From contig OY726560.1 in assembly GCA_963383645.1 (NCBI GenBank), positions 67,891,023-67,955,022 of the forward strand: a stretch of DNA of 64,000 nt, written 5' to 3'. This stretch comes from Muscardinus avellanarius (lineage: Eukaryota; Chordata; Mammalia; Rodentia; Gliridae). The position numbers and the translations under genes were made by a program. Below are positions 23,021 to 34,534 of this stretch, piece by piece. Every line of letters begins with the position of its first letter. Position 1 is the first letter of the stretch. A model generated the notes under the pieces. That model was not told the DNA's origin and made no database searches. It saw only the letters and a list, made by a program, of their open reading frames with translations.

Positions 23021-23471
23021 CTAGTCTATTAGGATTGTTGTAATGAATCACCACCAACTGGGTGAAACAAACAGAAATTCATTGTCTCACAGTTCTGGAG
23101 CTGGAGTCCAAATCAAAGTGTTGGGAGGGCTGCTTCCTTTGAAGCCGGTAGTAGAAGAGAACCCTTCCTGTCTCTGTTTCTTCCAGCTTCCAATGCGGTG
23201 TTTGCTGACAGTCCTTGGAAATTATTGGTTTGTGAGTACATCATTCTGATTGATGTCTGTTCTATAACTTGGACATTTTCTCCATGTGTATCTCTTGCCT
23301 TTCTTATGAAGACACAAGTTATATTGGACTAAGGGCTTGCCCTACTGCATTATTACCCCATCTTACTTAATTACCTTTGTCATGACTCTATTTCTGAGTA
23401 AGGTCAGATTTTGAAGTAGTAGGACTTAGAACTTCAACATATCATTTTGGGGACACAATTCAACACATAGA
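23021..23471 (-). mobile_element. MLT1-like MaLR LTR (minus)
   Basis: Plus-strand order: ctagtctattaggattgttg, 'cagaaattcattgtctcacagttctgg', 'cttccagcttcc', 'tcttatgaagacacaag', 'tatttctgagtaaggtcagattttgaag', 'acttcaacatat…ggggacacaattcaacacatag'. This is the exact reverse complement order of MLT1; compare the plus-strand copy at 12429-12980. Confidence 0.85.
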
Positions 23472-23910
23472 AGCTCTAAAACTTGTGGTTGTTTTTATTT
23501 AAACTGTACTGTGCTACATTTCCCTCCCACAATGTAAAGTTTTAATTTAATTTCTTTCTTTATTTATTTACTAAGTTTTGTTGTGTGTTTTGTATACAAA
23601 AAGAACTTAGGTGTGTAAGAGACTTGAAATATGTCTTGTCTTTCAATGAAATACAAAGTAAGAACACAGTGACTCTATTATTGCTTTGTTATTCTTATAA
23701 AATATTTAAATCCACTTTTCCTAGTGCTTTTCTCATCATTTAAAAATAGATGTTGGAACCAACAGAAAAAAAAAAAAAGAATAGATGCCAAAGCAGGCTT
23801 TGTTATTTTTAATGCCTCAGGCAGCAGTTATCAATTTTTCCATTTTGGCCCACTCGATGATATTGCTTACTCCAGTGGGCAGTAGGACACCCTCATTTGC
23901 TTGCCTTTTA
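23472..23910. other. No confident feature
   Basis: AT-rich sequence with a short A tract at about 23766-23778. Confidence 0.35.
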
Positions 23911-24515
23911 TTTCACCACTACCATGCTGTCTTGATTGCTGTAGCTCTATAATAAGTCTGGAAGTTGTATAGTGTGATTCCTTCAATTTTATTATTCTCC
24001 TTCAACACTGAGCTGCATTGTGGGTTTTTGCCTTTCCATATAAGCTTTAGAATCAGTTTGCTGATAATGACAAAATAACTTGCTAGAATTTTGATTGGAT
24101 TGCATTAAATCTGAAAATCAAATTAAGAAGAACCATCATGGTGACAATATTGAGTCTTCCCCTCCATAAACCTAGGTATATTAGATTTATAGCTGACTAT
24201 TTGGGGAGGGAGTCATTTGAGGAGAGTCCTAAAATAAATGGTGTCTTTAATTTCATATTCCATGTTTTTATTGCTGGTAAATAGGAAAGCAATTGGCTTT
24301 TGTGTATTAATCTTGTGGATTAGTAATTAATCCACAAGATTGTGTAATTATTAATCAGGAGATTTTGTTGATTCTCTTGGATTTTGCACATATAGAACTG
24401 TGTTATCTGTCAACAAACACAGTTTTCTTTCTTTCTATTTTTTGTAGTTGTATATAATTTCTTCCTTTCTAATTTGTATTTTTGGTTTTTTCCTTGTGCT
24501 ATTGAGTTACCTAGG
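23911..24515 (-). mobile_element. Old L1 ORF2 fragment (minus)
   Basis: Plus-strand words 'accatgctgtcttgattgctgtagctctataat', 'ttgattggattgcattaaatctg', 'catggtgacaatattgagtcttcc' and 'gattttgttgattctcttgg' follow the antisense L1 RT region in order. Frames are destroyed, so this is an ancient L1M-type relic. A perfect hairpin interrupts it at 24309-24341. Confidence 0.75.
24309..24341. repeat. Perfect 14-bp inverted repeat (hairpin)
   Basis: Arms aatcttgtggatta (24309-24322) and taatccacaagatt (24328-24341) are exact reverse complements around a 5-base loop, gtaat. Confidence 0.95.
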
Positions 24516-24711
24516 AATATAAATTATTTTTAAACTAAACTTTACATAGATAGAGAGCATTAAATGCCTTTTTATTTTATAAAATTTAAAGTATCAGATA
24601 TATGTAAATACAAAATTACCTACAATAAAGGATAATATAACAATATTATGTGAGAACATGCAGAGAGTGCTTTAAGTTAAAAAATGCTTCCCATTGCCTG
24701 CTGTCCCTATT

Positions 24712-24942
24712 TCTTCTCCAGAATTTTTTTTTTTTTTTTTTTTTTTTTGGTGATACTGGGGTTCCTGGAAACCCTTCTACCTCCGGGCTACATTCCCAGA
24801 GCTATTTTATATTTTTATTTGGAAACAGGGTCTCTTAAGCCAGCAAGGCTGGCTTCGAACCTGTGCGATCCTCCTGTCTCTGCCTCCTAAGTATGGGGAT
24901 TACAAGTGTGTGCCACCATGCCCCGCTCTTCTCCAGAATTTT
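24712..24942 (-). mobile_element. Young B1-dID SINE (minus) with perfect 16-bp TSD
   Basis: About 24 T, then ggtgatactggggttcctgg and the ttaagcc/ggcttcgaacctg body. The perfect TSD tcttctccagaatttt lies at 24712-24727 and 24927-24942. Confidence 0.96.
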
Positions 24943-25965
24943 AAAGTCATGCATTTAATGAAATCTCACTCTTTAATCTTTTGAAAGACTTTCCCTTTCC
25001 TGCCCAGTGGATTATTATAAAAGCTCAACATTGAGATCCCTGCCTCTTCCTTCTCCTTTTCTCCTCTTCTTTCTTTTCCTCTCTTCTCCTTTCTCCTGCC
25101 CTACCTTCTTTTTGTTTTTTCTCTAAACATGGTCTCTATGTCCCATCATGGCTTTAAATATTCTTAATGTGCCAGTTTCTTCCAAATAGTTTTTTCAAAC
25201 TTTTGCCCCATCCGCATATCAGACTGGTATATGAACTCCTTTCACATAATCAACCAAAGCAGGATTCTTCTCTTCCGTCTTCTCGCATGTGGCATATTCT
25301 TGAAGTCGTTTCCTAAATGGTTTCCTGCTTCTGGTAATGGTCGGTCAATTAATTTCTTACTCAGCAGCTAGAAGTATCTCTGAAAAAAAAATACAAATCA
25401 ATGAAGTTCTTCCCTTGAGTTAAACCACCCAATGAGTATTTCTCTATTTCATTTACAGTAAAGTTCAGAATTCTTACCTTTGCCAACAAAATCCTACTGT
25501 AATTGGCTTCTCTCAAACGACATATTTAACTTCATTTCCTTTCGTCTTTTCCTTGTGCCCTACCCATAGGCCATGTTCTTTTGTTCACTGAACACTGAGC
25601 TTCTTTGTGACTATGGACACAACCACTTGTGGATTTTCACACGGGTGGCTTTTCTTGTCATTCAGTTCTCCTTTGGAGTAAGTTCACTCTATTTAATGCA
25701 ACTATCCTGTCATCCCAAACCACATCACTAGGCATAGATTCTCTACCCACACTTTGTGTTACTTAATATTTATTTATTTATTTATTTATCTAGCTCTTTA
25801 TGATCTCTTTTCTCCTATTCCTACTAGAATGGAATCTTGTCTGACTTCTTCATTCTAGCCAAGTTTCCTATCACAGTACCTGCTTGGCTCTTAGGTAGAT
25901 ACCCAGTAACCATTTGTTAAAATCTTGGGCAAATGCAATAATTCTTCATTGAGGCTACTCTGTCC
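24943..25965. other. No confident feature
   Basis: Pyrimidine-rich patch near 25050-25120 and a (TTTA)n run at about 25768-25791. No gene is seen. Confidence 0.35.
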
Positions 25966-26120
25966 CCAGCACCCTGTTGAGGGTTGGGATTCAACAGTCA
26001 ACAAGACTCAGTTCCTGCTCTTTCAAGAAGGCTAGAGTCTAGGGAAGAAATAAAAAAATGTGCATGTCATTATGATACACTGTAGATGCTATGAAGACAC
26101 AAGCATGAGGTGTTTGGGGA
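25966..26120 (+). mobile_element. L2/MIR-age mammalian repeat relic
   Basis: 'gtccccagcaccctgttgagg', 'caacagtcaacaagactcagttcctgctctttcaagaaggc', then 'gatgctatgaagacac' follow the order of a widespread old mammalian repeat. The class is not certain. Confidence 0.4.
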
Positions 26121-26385
26121 GCATACTAGGAGATAGTTAAACCCAGACTGGGAGAGGGTATGGTCAGGAAAGCTAGGAAAGATGAAGTGTTATAAGTTAC
26201 AATAAGAACTAAGAAATATCCAAAAGTGAGAAAGAAAGAGAATTTTAGGAAAAAGTTTATAAAAAGTCTAAAAGTAAAGTTGTCATTTATAATCTCAATC
26301 TCAAAACACCACGCATAAAAACCCTCAGCATCTTTTGTTGAGTATCTTTAGCCTATACTATGTTTTAGAAAAATATGGGTTTATT

Positions 26386-26630
26386 TATTTCTTTATTTAT
26401 TACTATTTTTTTTTTTTTTGCGGGTCTGGGGATGGAACCCAGGGGTATTTGACCTCTGAGCTACACCCCCTGCCCTATTTTTTATTCTTTATTTTGAAAC
26501 TCGGTCTCACTGAGTTGTAGAGGGCCTCACTAAGTAGCTGAGGCTGTCCGCAAACCGTGATCCTCCAGGTCTCAGCCTCCCAAATGCTGGGATTACAAGC
26601 GTGGGCCACCACGCCCGGCTTATTTATTTA
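26386..26630 (-). mobile_element. B1-dID SINE within the L1 poly(A) tail
   Basis: Poly(T) (26406-26419), ID half gggtctggggatggaaccc and B1 half ending caccacgcccggc at 26619. TTTA-rich sequence lies on both sides (ttatttatttcttt and ttatttatttattttttt) and could be its own TSD within the L1 A-rich tail. Confidence 0.92.
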
Positions 26631-26899
26631 TTTTTTTAATACAAAATTTTTATTGAACATAAATGGTATACATTTAAACTGTACTTGGTACCCTCTTCCC
26701 CCCACCCCCATTTTCCCTTCCCCCTCCCACCAATGATTGTCCAGGGTGACCATGCCATCCATATTCATACTTTTACACATATTTGGGTGTATACCCTCAT
26801 TAATCAAGTTCAGCCTTCCTCCTCTCCTATCTTTCCATTCAAACTTTGCTGATATTTCCCCTCAATTATCTGGAGTCCCAATGGTATCCTCTATGTTAC

Positions 26900-28525
26900 C
26901 TAGTTTGGGCATGTTAGAGGAAACATATGTACCTTCTCCTTCTGTGCTTGGTTGATCTCACTTAACATAATGCACTCCAGGACTTTCCATCTTCTTGCAA
27001 AGGACATGATTTTCTTCTTCTTTATGGCTGAATAGAATTCCATTGTGTATATTTCCTATAGTTTTGCAATCCATTCATCTGTTGATGGAGACCTGGGTTG
27101 GTTCCATATTTTGGCTATTACAAATTGTGCTGCTATGAACATGGGTATGCATATGTTGCTGTAGTTCTCTGAATTCAACCCTTTTGGAAAGATACCCAGG
27201 AGTGGTATAGCTGGATCATATGGTGGATCTATTCCCAGCTTTCTTAGGAATCTCCACACAGATCTCCATAGTGGCTGAACTAGTTTGCACTCCCACCAAC
27301 AGTGTAAAAGAGTTTCTCTTTCCCCACATCCTTGCCAGCATTTGTTGTTATTTGATTTCTTTATGCTTGCCACTCTGAGTGGGGTGAGATGGAATCTCAG
27401 TGTAGTTTTGATTTGCATCTCCCTGATGGCCAATGATGTAGAACATCTTTTCATGTATCTATTGGCCCTTTGTATCTCTTCTATTGTGAAGTATCTATTC
27501 AGTTCAGTTGCCCATTTCTTGATTGGGTTGTTTGTTTTGCTAGTGTAGAGTCTTTTGAGCTCTTTGTATATTCTGGATATAAGCCCCCTATCAGAGTGGT
27601 GGCTGGTAAAGAACTTCCATTCTGTAGGCTTCCTCTTTAGGTTATTGATGGTTTCCTTTGATGAGAAGAAACTTTTTAGTTTAATGCTATTCCACATGTT
27701 AATTCTTGCTTTAATTTCCTGAGCTTTGGAGGTTTTGTTGAGAAAGTTACTGCCTGTGCCAATATGTTGTAGTGTTGAGCCTATGCTCTCCTCTGATAAC
27801 TTCACAGTCTCAGGTCTAATTTATAAGTCTTTGATGCATCTCGAGTTGATTCCTGTGCATGGTGAGATGTAGAGATTTAGTTCCATCTTTCTACAAATGG
27901 ATAGCCAGTTCTCCCAGCACCATTTGTTGAAAAGGCTATCTTTTCTCCAGCATATGAGTTTGGCCCCTTTGTCAAAGATTAATTGACTAAAGATGTGTGG
28001 ATTTGTTTCTGTATCTTCTATTCTAATTCCCTGGTCAGTATATCAGTTATTGTGCCAGTACCATGCTGTTTTTACTACTATTGCTCTATAGTATAATTTA
28101 AAGTCTGGGAATGTGATGCCTCCTGCATGATTCTTATTGTTGAGAATTGCTTTGGCTATTCTGGGTCTTTTCTTTCTCCATATAAAGTTCACGATTGATT
28201 TTTCTAGGTCTATGAAGAATGTCTCTGGTATTTTAATGGGAATTGTATTGAATCTATAGATCGGTTTTGGCAGATTGGCCATTTTGATGATATTTATTCT
28301 GCCTATCCATGAGCACGGGAGATCTTTCCATCTTCCAAGGTCTTCTTCAATTTCTTTCTTTAATGTTTTATAGTTTTTGTTGTAGAGTTCTTTTACATCT
28401 TGGGTTAGGATTATTCCTAGGCATTTTATTGGTTTTGAGGTTATAGTGAATGGAATTGTTTTCTTTGTTCCTTTCATTGTGGATTCATTGTTGGTGTAAA
28501 GAAAAGCCACTGATTTCTTTAGGCA
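26900..28525 (-). pseudogene. L1 ORF2 C-terminal part, broken
   Basis: Homologous throughout to the 526-residue frame of the L1 at 20.7-22.9 kb. Open pieces are 28555-28043 and 27805-27056, separated by frame damage between. The Cys-rich motif is present ([20 protein letters not shown]3CX7HX4C). The FADD-containing palm is missing because of the upstream deletion. The last part before the normal stop is out of frame. Confidence 0.93.
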
Positions 28526-28546
28526 TAAAGAAAAGCCACTGATTTC
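28497..28546 (-). repeat. 21-bp direct repeat at the L1 deletion junction
   Basis: taaagaaaagccactgatttc occurs at 28497-28517 and again, perfectly, at 28526-28546. In the other L1 (22.7 kb) the homologous sequence is single. To the right the sequence belongs to a region hundreds of codons further upstream in ORF2. Confidence 0.9.
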
Positions 28547-29738
28547 CTTTTTCATTTCTAATTTTAATAATTTGAGTTGATTCTCTTTTTCTTTTGGTTA
28601 AATTGGCCAGGGGTTTATCAATTCTATTAATCTTTTCAAAGAACCAACTTTTTGTTTTATTGATTCTTTGAATTGTTTTTTGTTCTCTATTTCATTTATT
28701 TCTGCTCTAATTTTAATGATTTCTTGCCTTCTGCTGGCTTTGGGAATAGACTGTTGCAGTCTTTCTAGGTCCTTGAGTTGTGTCATTAGGTTCTTTACTT
28801 GGTGATTCTCTGTCCTTCTTATGTGGGCCCTCAATGCAATAAACTTTCATCTTAATACTGCCTTCATAGTGTCCCATAGATTTTGGTAGGTTGTGTCTCT
28901 GTTCTCATTTGTTTCCATAAATTTCTTTATTTCTTCTCTAATTTCTGCTCTTACCCATTCAACATTCAATAGTGTATCATTCAATCTCCATGAATTTGAA
29001 TAATTTCTTTTGAGTTTCCTGTTGTTGATTTCTACTTTTATACCATTATGGTCTGAAAAGATGCAAGGAATTATATTACATCTTTTGAATTTGCTGGCAC
29101 TTTCTTTGTGTCCCAGGATGTGGTCTATTTTGGAGAAGGTTCCATGGGCTGTTGAGAAGAATGTGTATTCTGTAGTTCCTGGCTGAAATAATCTGTAAAT
29201 GTCTATTAAGTCCATTTGGTTTATGGTTTTTTTTTAGTTCTAAGGAGTCTTTACTCATCTTTTGCCTTGAAGATCAATCCAGTGGTGTGAAAGGCGTATT
29301 AAAGTCTCCCAGAATTATTGTATTTGGGTCTATTTGGGATCTGATGTCCAGAAGGGTTTGTTTTACAAATGTGGTTGCACCTGCGTTTGGGGCATAAATA
29401 GTTACTATCATTATATCTTCTTGGTGTATTGTTCCTTTTACTAAAAGGAAATGCCCTGATTTGGCTCTTCTGATGTGTTTTAGTTTAAAGTCTGTTTTGT
29501 TGGATATCAGGGTTGCTACCCCTGCTCTGTTTTGGTCTCCAATAGCATGGTATATCTTTTTCCATTCTTTCACTTTCAATCTGTGAATGTCTTTGGCTAT
29601 AAGGTGAGTTTCTTGCAGACAGCATATATTTGGATTATGATTTTTAATCCACATTGCCAGTCTATGTCTTTTGATTGGTGATTTAAGTCCTTTGATGTTA
29701 AGAGGTATTATTGAAATATGATTTTTGTTTTCTGCCAT
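28547..29738 (-). pseudogene. L1 ORF2 N-terminal endonuclease and Z region, broken
   Basis: ORF2 starts at 29738 (MAENKNHISIIPLNIKG). The apurinic-type endonuclease that nicks target DNA shows its catalytic landmarks: N in LNIKG, E in CLQETH, D and N in LGDFN, D in KIDHILG and the SDH motif in IFSDHNGI. A nonsense codon ends the first frame at 29274. A frameshift follows in a run of nine A (minus strand; near 29227-29235). The frame resumes at 29215-28847, hits another stop and continues at 28834-28598 with the Z region before the deletion junction. Confidence 0.94.
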
Positions 29739-29901
29739 TTTGTGTTCTGTCTATTATTGGGTGATTTGGTGTTTCTTCTTTACTTAAATAGCCCACTTAT
29801 TAACTTCCTCTCTTCTTGGTTCTGTAGTCTGCTTCTTTTTTTTCTTTATGGTTTATTTCTTTAAGAATTTTCTCTAGTGTTGGCTTTGAATTCATGAATT
29901 T

Positions 29902-30812
29902 TTAAAGAGTCTGTTTTTCTTGAAACACGTTTGTTTCTCCATTGATTTTGAATAGTAGTTTTGCTGGATAAAGTAGTTTTGTTTGGAAGTTATTTTCTTC
30001 CAGGGTCTGAATAACGTCGTACCAGTCTCTCCTAGCATTCATGACCTGGATTGTATAGTCTGGGGTGATTCTTATTGTTTTGCTTCTATATGTCACCTCT
30101 CCTTTTGTTCTCACTGTTTTTAAGATTCCTTCCTTGGCCTCTATGTAGGTCATTTTGGCTATTACGTGGTGTGGGGAGGTCCTTCTTTGGTCCTTTATTA
30201 ATCGTTTTCTGTATGCCTCCTGGACATGAAGATCCAAGTCTCTTTCCATGTTTGGAAAATTCTCTGAAATTATTTCTTTGAAGAGATTACAGATGCCCTT
30301 GATCTTTACCTCTATCGCTTCTTCAATGCCTATTATCTGTAAGTTAGGACACTTCATATTATCCCATATTTGCTGGATGTTTAGGTTTTGTTGCTGTAAA
30401 GATTTCTGCATATTGCTGACCGTGTCTTCGGTTTTGGATGTACTGTGTTCTAACAGTGATATTCTGTTTTCCATTTTATCTAATCTTCCAGAATTTCTTT
30501 TGCTGTCTTCATTTCACTTATTGACTCTTCCATTTCATTCAAAACCTCTTTCTCATTCTTTCTTAGTGTTTCTAACTCATCTTTCATCTCTTCTAGACTT
30601 GTTTTAAATCCTTTCATCATATTGTAAATCAAGATTCTGAACTCCCCTTCTTGCATTTCTTGTAGGTCAGTATTTGTGACTTCTGTCATTTCCCCACTAT
30701 TCCTGGTTCTCATATTTTCAAAGTTCTCAGGCATGTTCTTCTGTTGTCTTCCCATTGATTGTGGGTATTGTGTATAGTCCAGTCTTACTAGTAGGGATTT
30801 AGAAGAGTCCAC
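29902..30812 (-). pseudogene. L1 ORF1 (RNA-binding protein), one frameshift
   Basis: L1 ORF1p is a trimeric nucleic-acid chaperone that coats L1 RNA. The start is at 30812. The first frame (30812-30480, 110 residues) has the Glu/Lys-rich heptad-like coiled coil (for example SLEEMKDELETLRKNEKEV). A single-base frame change near 30480 moves to the second frame (30474-29902, 190 residues). That contains the end of the coiled coil, the RRM-like domain beginning near LQIIGIEEA, the HVQEAYRKR segment, and the C-terminal domain (KTIRITPDYTIQVMNARR, then NNFQTKLLYPAKL). Joined length is about the usual 300 residues. One lesion only. Confidence 0.94.
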
Positions 30813-32627
30813 AGGTAAGCAGTACTTTTTTGAGTGGTGAGGGTTGGGTGATGGTGGAGTAGCTAGGGTGATGGGTGCAGGAGTCGGGTAAGGTAGAGAA
30901 TATAATTAGGTTGTGGAGGAATTTAAGTATAATGGGGTTGAATCAGGTTGAGAATGGGAGAAGGTTAGATAGTAGGACTCTTGTATTTATTAGAATATTT
31001 AAGTATGGAGATGTGAGAAACTTTGTGTGTTAAAGAGAGATACAGTTAGCGGACAAGGGAAAGATTTGAAGGAAGCTAGGTGATAGTCTGAATCACAGAC
31101 TATTGTAGAGGGAGTGGGGGGAAGGCTCACACACAGATGGATAAAGTAACAAAGTAAGGTAGAAAGACTATTATACATTAAATACAAACAGCAGCATTGA
31201 TAAAACAATAGTGGACCACCAGAAGAGAAAAAGAAGGGTTAAAAGAGTAAACAGGATAAACATGAGGCAAAATAAAACAACCTAGCAACCATGTGATATG
31301 AAGTGAAAGATCCACACAAACAAGAAACCTAAATAAAAGTAAACAAAGAAGAAAGAAAATAAAAAGGAATAACCCTCCCCCAAAAAACTAAAAAACCGAA
31401 AAAAAGAAAAGAAAAAAAAAAACAATAAAACAAAAATTGGCAAAAAAAAGAAAATAAAAAAATTAAAAATAAATAAAAAAAGAGAAGGAAACAGTCCTAT
31501 TATTTTACTAACATACAGTGTGGCCCTATGCAAGTGTCACGCCTTAAGCGCCCTTGCTGTGTCAGTGGGGTTGAAGGTGTTCCCATGTGCGGACACTGGC
31601 ACCCTCAGTTGTCGCAGTGTCTAGTGACACTCACTGTGTGCCCACTGGCTCCCTTGGCTCATCTGATCGCCCGCTGATACCTGGCAGCCCAGTCAGGAGC
31701 TCTGAAGGGCTGGCAGTTCTTCCATATCTGGTTCTCCGGGGAGATGGCAGGTCTGTGTCGGGGACCCTGCAGGTTTCCCAGTGTCTCTGTGGGTGCCTCT
31801 TCTGTTGCACCAACAGTGCCGCTTAGGGGTTCAGCTAATCTTGGAGTTTGGGATGCTAAAGCTCTATGATCACTTTCAGACTCTTAGACAGTTCACTGGG
31901 CTGCCAGTGTTGCCGTTTCTCAAAGTCCTTTTTGGATCAGGGGCTCGATATGGCACCTTTTGTGGGTGTTGTGGAGACTCTCACAGGTCAAAATTACTGG
32001 ATTTCTTCTGCAGTAGTCCCAGAGTCTGTTTGGGGATGTAAGTTGGGCTAGGCCACCCCCTCTCGTGGCTGGGCCTCGGATAGTCTGGATTGGACTGCGC
32101 GGGGTCGGGCTTGGGCTGGGTCTGTGCTGGGGCCAGAGGCTGCAGCAGCTGAGAAGGCGATCGGCTGGGGCTGGGCAGGGGCTGTGTTGGGGCCCAGAGG
32201 TGGCAGCAGCCCAGGGGGCACTGGGGGAAGCGGAGCCTGAGCCTCCTCAGGCCCCCGGGTAGCTTACCGGTGGTGGGCGGTCTGGTGCGGAGGTGACTCG
32301 AGTCGCTGGCACCCTGGGTCCCCGGAAGACTTTTCCTCTTGGGTTTTGTTGCCACGTTGGTATAAACCAGGTCCCGGGACTAAGGTTTGTGCCGACAGCT
32401 GGCGCCGGTGGCCCCGCTGTGGCTCTAGCAGATCCCATACTCGACTTTTTTTTTTTTTTTTTTTCCTGCAGTTCAGGGTTCCTGGATTTCTTCCACCGAG
32501 GTTCCTGGATCAGTTTTGGTTTCTTGGCCCTTCCCGCATCCTACCAGCAGTTCAGGCCCAAGGCAAGGAAATTCTGTTCCACAGCTGCTCCCCGCACCGA
32601 GAGTGGCTCCAGCTCAGGGAGAAAGGG
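30813..32627 (-). promoter_or_regulatory. L1 5' UTR / internal promoter region
   Basis: About 1.8 kb between the ORF1 start and the 5' TSD. The first part on the minus strand (about 32627-31540) is GC- and CpG-richer than anything else in the window. The part next to ORF1 (31480-31280) is A-rich. L1 5' UTRs carry internal promoters; activity here is inferred from position only. The plus-strand open frames at 31587-32652 are by-products of the GC-rich base composition. Confidence 0.75.
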
Positions 32628-32643
32628 AAAATATGGGTTTATT

Positions 32644-33690
32644 ACTTTATGAGTGAAATAAATATTTCAGATTATTTGCTTTGCAATAACATTTTCTTTC
32701 TTTCTTTCTTTCTTTTCTTTTCTTTTTTTTTTTTTTTACAGAAAAAGAGTTTTAGAATTGGAGAATTCAGTTTTGGTATTAAAGAATTTGGTAAATAAAT
32801 TTGTATTATCTTTACTTGTACTTTTATAAGATAAATATCAATCACATCTTTCTGAAAAATCATCTTTTATCTATTTATCTTAGTATGAAACTTTTCCATT
32901 CCCTGAATACTTTAGTTATATTTTTCAGGACTAGTTGCTAAAGCTTGTTGTTTGTTTTCTGGTGTTGAAACTACCAGAACTAAATATGATATTCCCCATT
33001 CTAATAGTATGGTTTTATATAAGTACAACATAATTTTAGGTATTTTATTTCTACTGCTCTAGCAAATGGTATACAATGTGCTGTTGAAGTCTGATTTTTC
33101 TAAGTCAAAATTGTTAGAGTTTGTTATCTTGTACATGTGATCACTTTGTACTTTTCTACTCTGAAACTTTCTTAGACCATTTATTCCTCTTTCTACTATT
33201 TTTGAGTTATCTTCCTTTTTTCATTATCTAGAAATATGATTATCAATCTCCAGTTATGCGTTGGAATCACCTGGGGAGATTCAAAACTTAATGCCTTTGT
33301 TCCATCCCAAGTAACTCTAACTTCTCTGAGGTATTGCTCTAGCATTGGGTTTTTAGCAGTGTCCCCAAATGATTCTAGTGTGTAATATTGAGAATACTTC
33401 TACTTTATATGTCTTATGTCTCAGTGTTTGGTCTGGGAGTAAGCAGCCCCTGTATCACCTGAGACTTTGTTGGAAATGTAGAATGTTGGGCCTTAGTTCA
33501 GATTCCATGGTTAGAATCTGCATATTAACAAGGTTGCTTTAGTCTACAGGGTTTTTAGTATTTTCTCGAAATTTGTAGGTAACACTAAATTTACCCTTCA
33601 AAATCATATAAAAAATGATATATGAGAAAAGTTTCAACCTCCACCCTGAAGTGTTCTTATTGACATTTCTCACTCAGAGAATTGTCCTTT
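32644..33690. other. No confident feature
   Basis: Apart from a (TTTC)n/poly(T) pyrimidine tract at about 32696-32738, this is AT-rich sequence without recognisable elements. Confidence 0.35.
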
Positions 33691-33694
33691 CTGT

Positions 33695-33960
33695 TTTGTT
33701 TACTCTCTTTTTTTTTTTTTTTTTTTTTTTTTTGCAGGTCTGAGGATGGAACCCAGGGGCATTTGACCTTCAAGCTACACCGCCAGCCCTATTTTTTATT
33801 TTTATTTTGAAGCCAGGTCTCATTGAATTGCAGAGGGCCTCACTAAGTAGCTGAGGCTGTCCATGAATTCATGAACCGTGATCCTCTGGTCTTAGCTTCC
33901 CATTCCAAATGCTGGGCTTACAAGCGTGCTCCATCATGCCCGGCTTTGTTTACTCCCTTT
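33695..33960 (-). mobile_element. B1-dID SINE (minus), long subfamily
   Basis: About 25 T, then an ID half (ggtctgaggatggaaccc) and a B1 half with a small insertion 'gaattcat' near 33866. The TSD tttgtttactctcttt / tttgtttactcccttt lies at 33695-33710 and 33945-33960 (15 of 16). Confidence 0.93.
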
Positions 33961-33991
33961 AAACTAGGTGCCTATTTATAGCTAAAAATAC

Positions 33992-34254
33992 TTTCACAAT
34001 CTTTTTTTTTTTTTTTTTTGGTGTGTGTGTGTGGGGGGGGGGTCTTGGGATGAAACCCAGGGGCATTTAACCTCTTAAATACACCCCCTATCCTATTTTT
34101 TATTCTTTATTTTGAAACAGGGTCTCACTAAGTTGTGGAGGGCTTCACTAAGTAGCTGAGGCTGTCTGAGAACTGCAATCTTCCGGTCTCAGCCTCCCAA
34201 ATTCTGGGATTATAAGCATGTGCCACCATGCCTGGCTTTACTTTTCACAATCTT
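33992..34254 (-). mobile_element. B1-dID SINE (minus), long subfamily
   Basis: T tract, then a TG/G-rich patch (34021-34041), ID half and B1 half ending caccatgcctggc. The TSD tttcacaatctt lies at 33992-34003 and 34243-34254. Confidence 0.93.
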
Positions 34255-34534
34255 AACATAACTATTTTAAAATAGGATTTTCTATGGAAACATGTAGTTT
34301 TGTAAAATTTTAAATTTACTATTTTTAGGATCTGCATCCTATGTGTAAATGTATCTTGTTTAAAAAGTAGTCAGTGATCTAGAGAATCGATTTAATTGGT
34401 AAATTGGAAAATTGTGAATAAGGTAAAGCAATGTCATACACACTCTAAACCAAAAGCCTTTGAATTTAATATACATTTAGAACAAAAATACTTTAAAATT
34501 ACAGTCTCACATCTTACCAAATAGCTTACTGGAT

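Larger units (their letters stand above)
26370..32643 (-). mobile_element. Near full-length L1 (minus) plus 3' SINE, one 16-bp TSD
   Basis: The TSD aaaatatgggtttatt is perfect at 26370-26385 and 32628-32643 and encloses 6.2 kb. Inward from the right on the minus strand come: a GC-rich 5' UTR (about 32627-30813), ORF1, ORF2 with endonuclease, a roughly 1.1-1.2 kb internal deletion, the ORF2 C-terminus (end near 26900) and a 3' UTR to about 26640. A complete B1-dID SINE occupies the tail (26406-26619), still inside the TSD. It reaches the L1 5' end, but stops, a frameshift and the deletion make it dead. Confidence 0.95.

Noticed and set aside
31587..32652. Overlapping open frames of 60-124 codons on both strands, GC-rich, gene-like
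   Set aside because: They lie in the L1 5' UTR (inside the TSD), overlap one another on both strands and follow from GC-rich base composition; no domain is visible.
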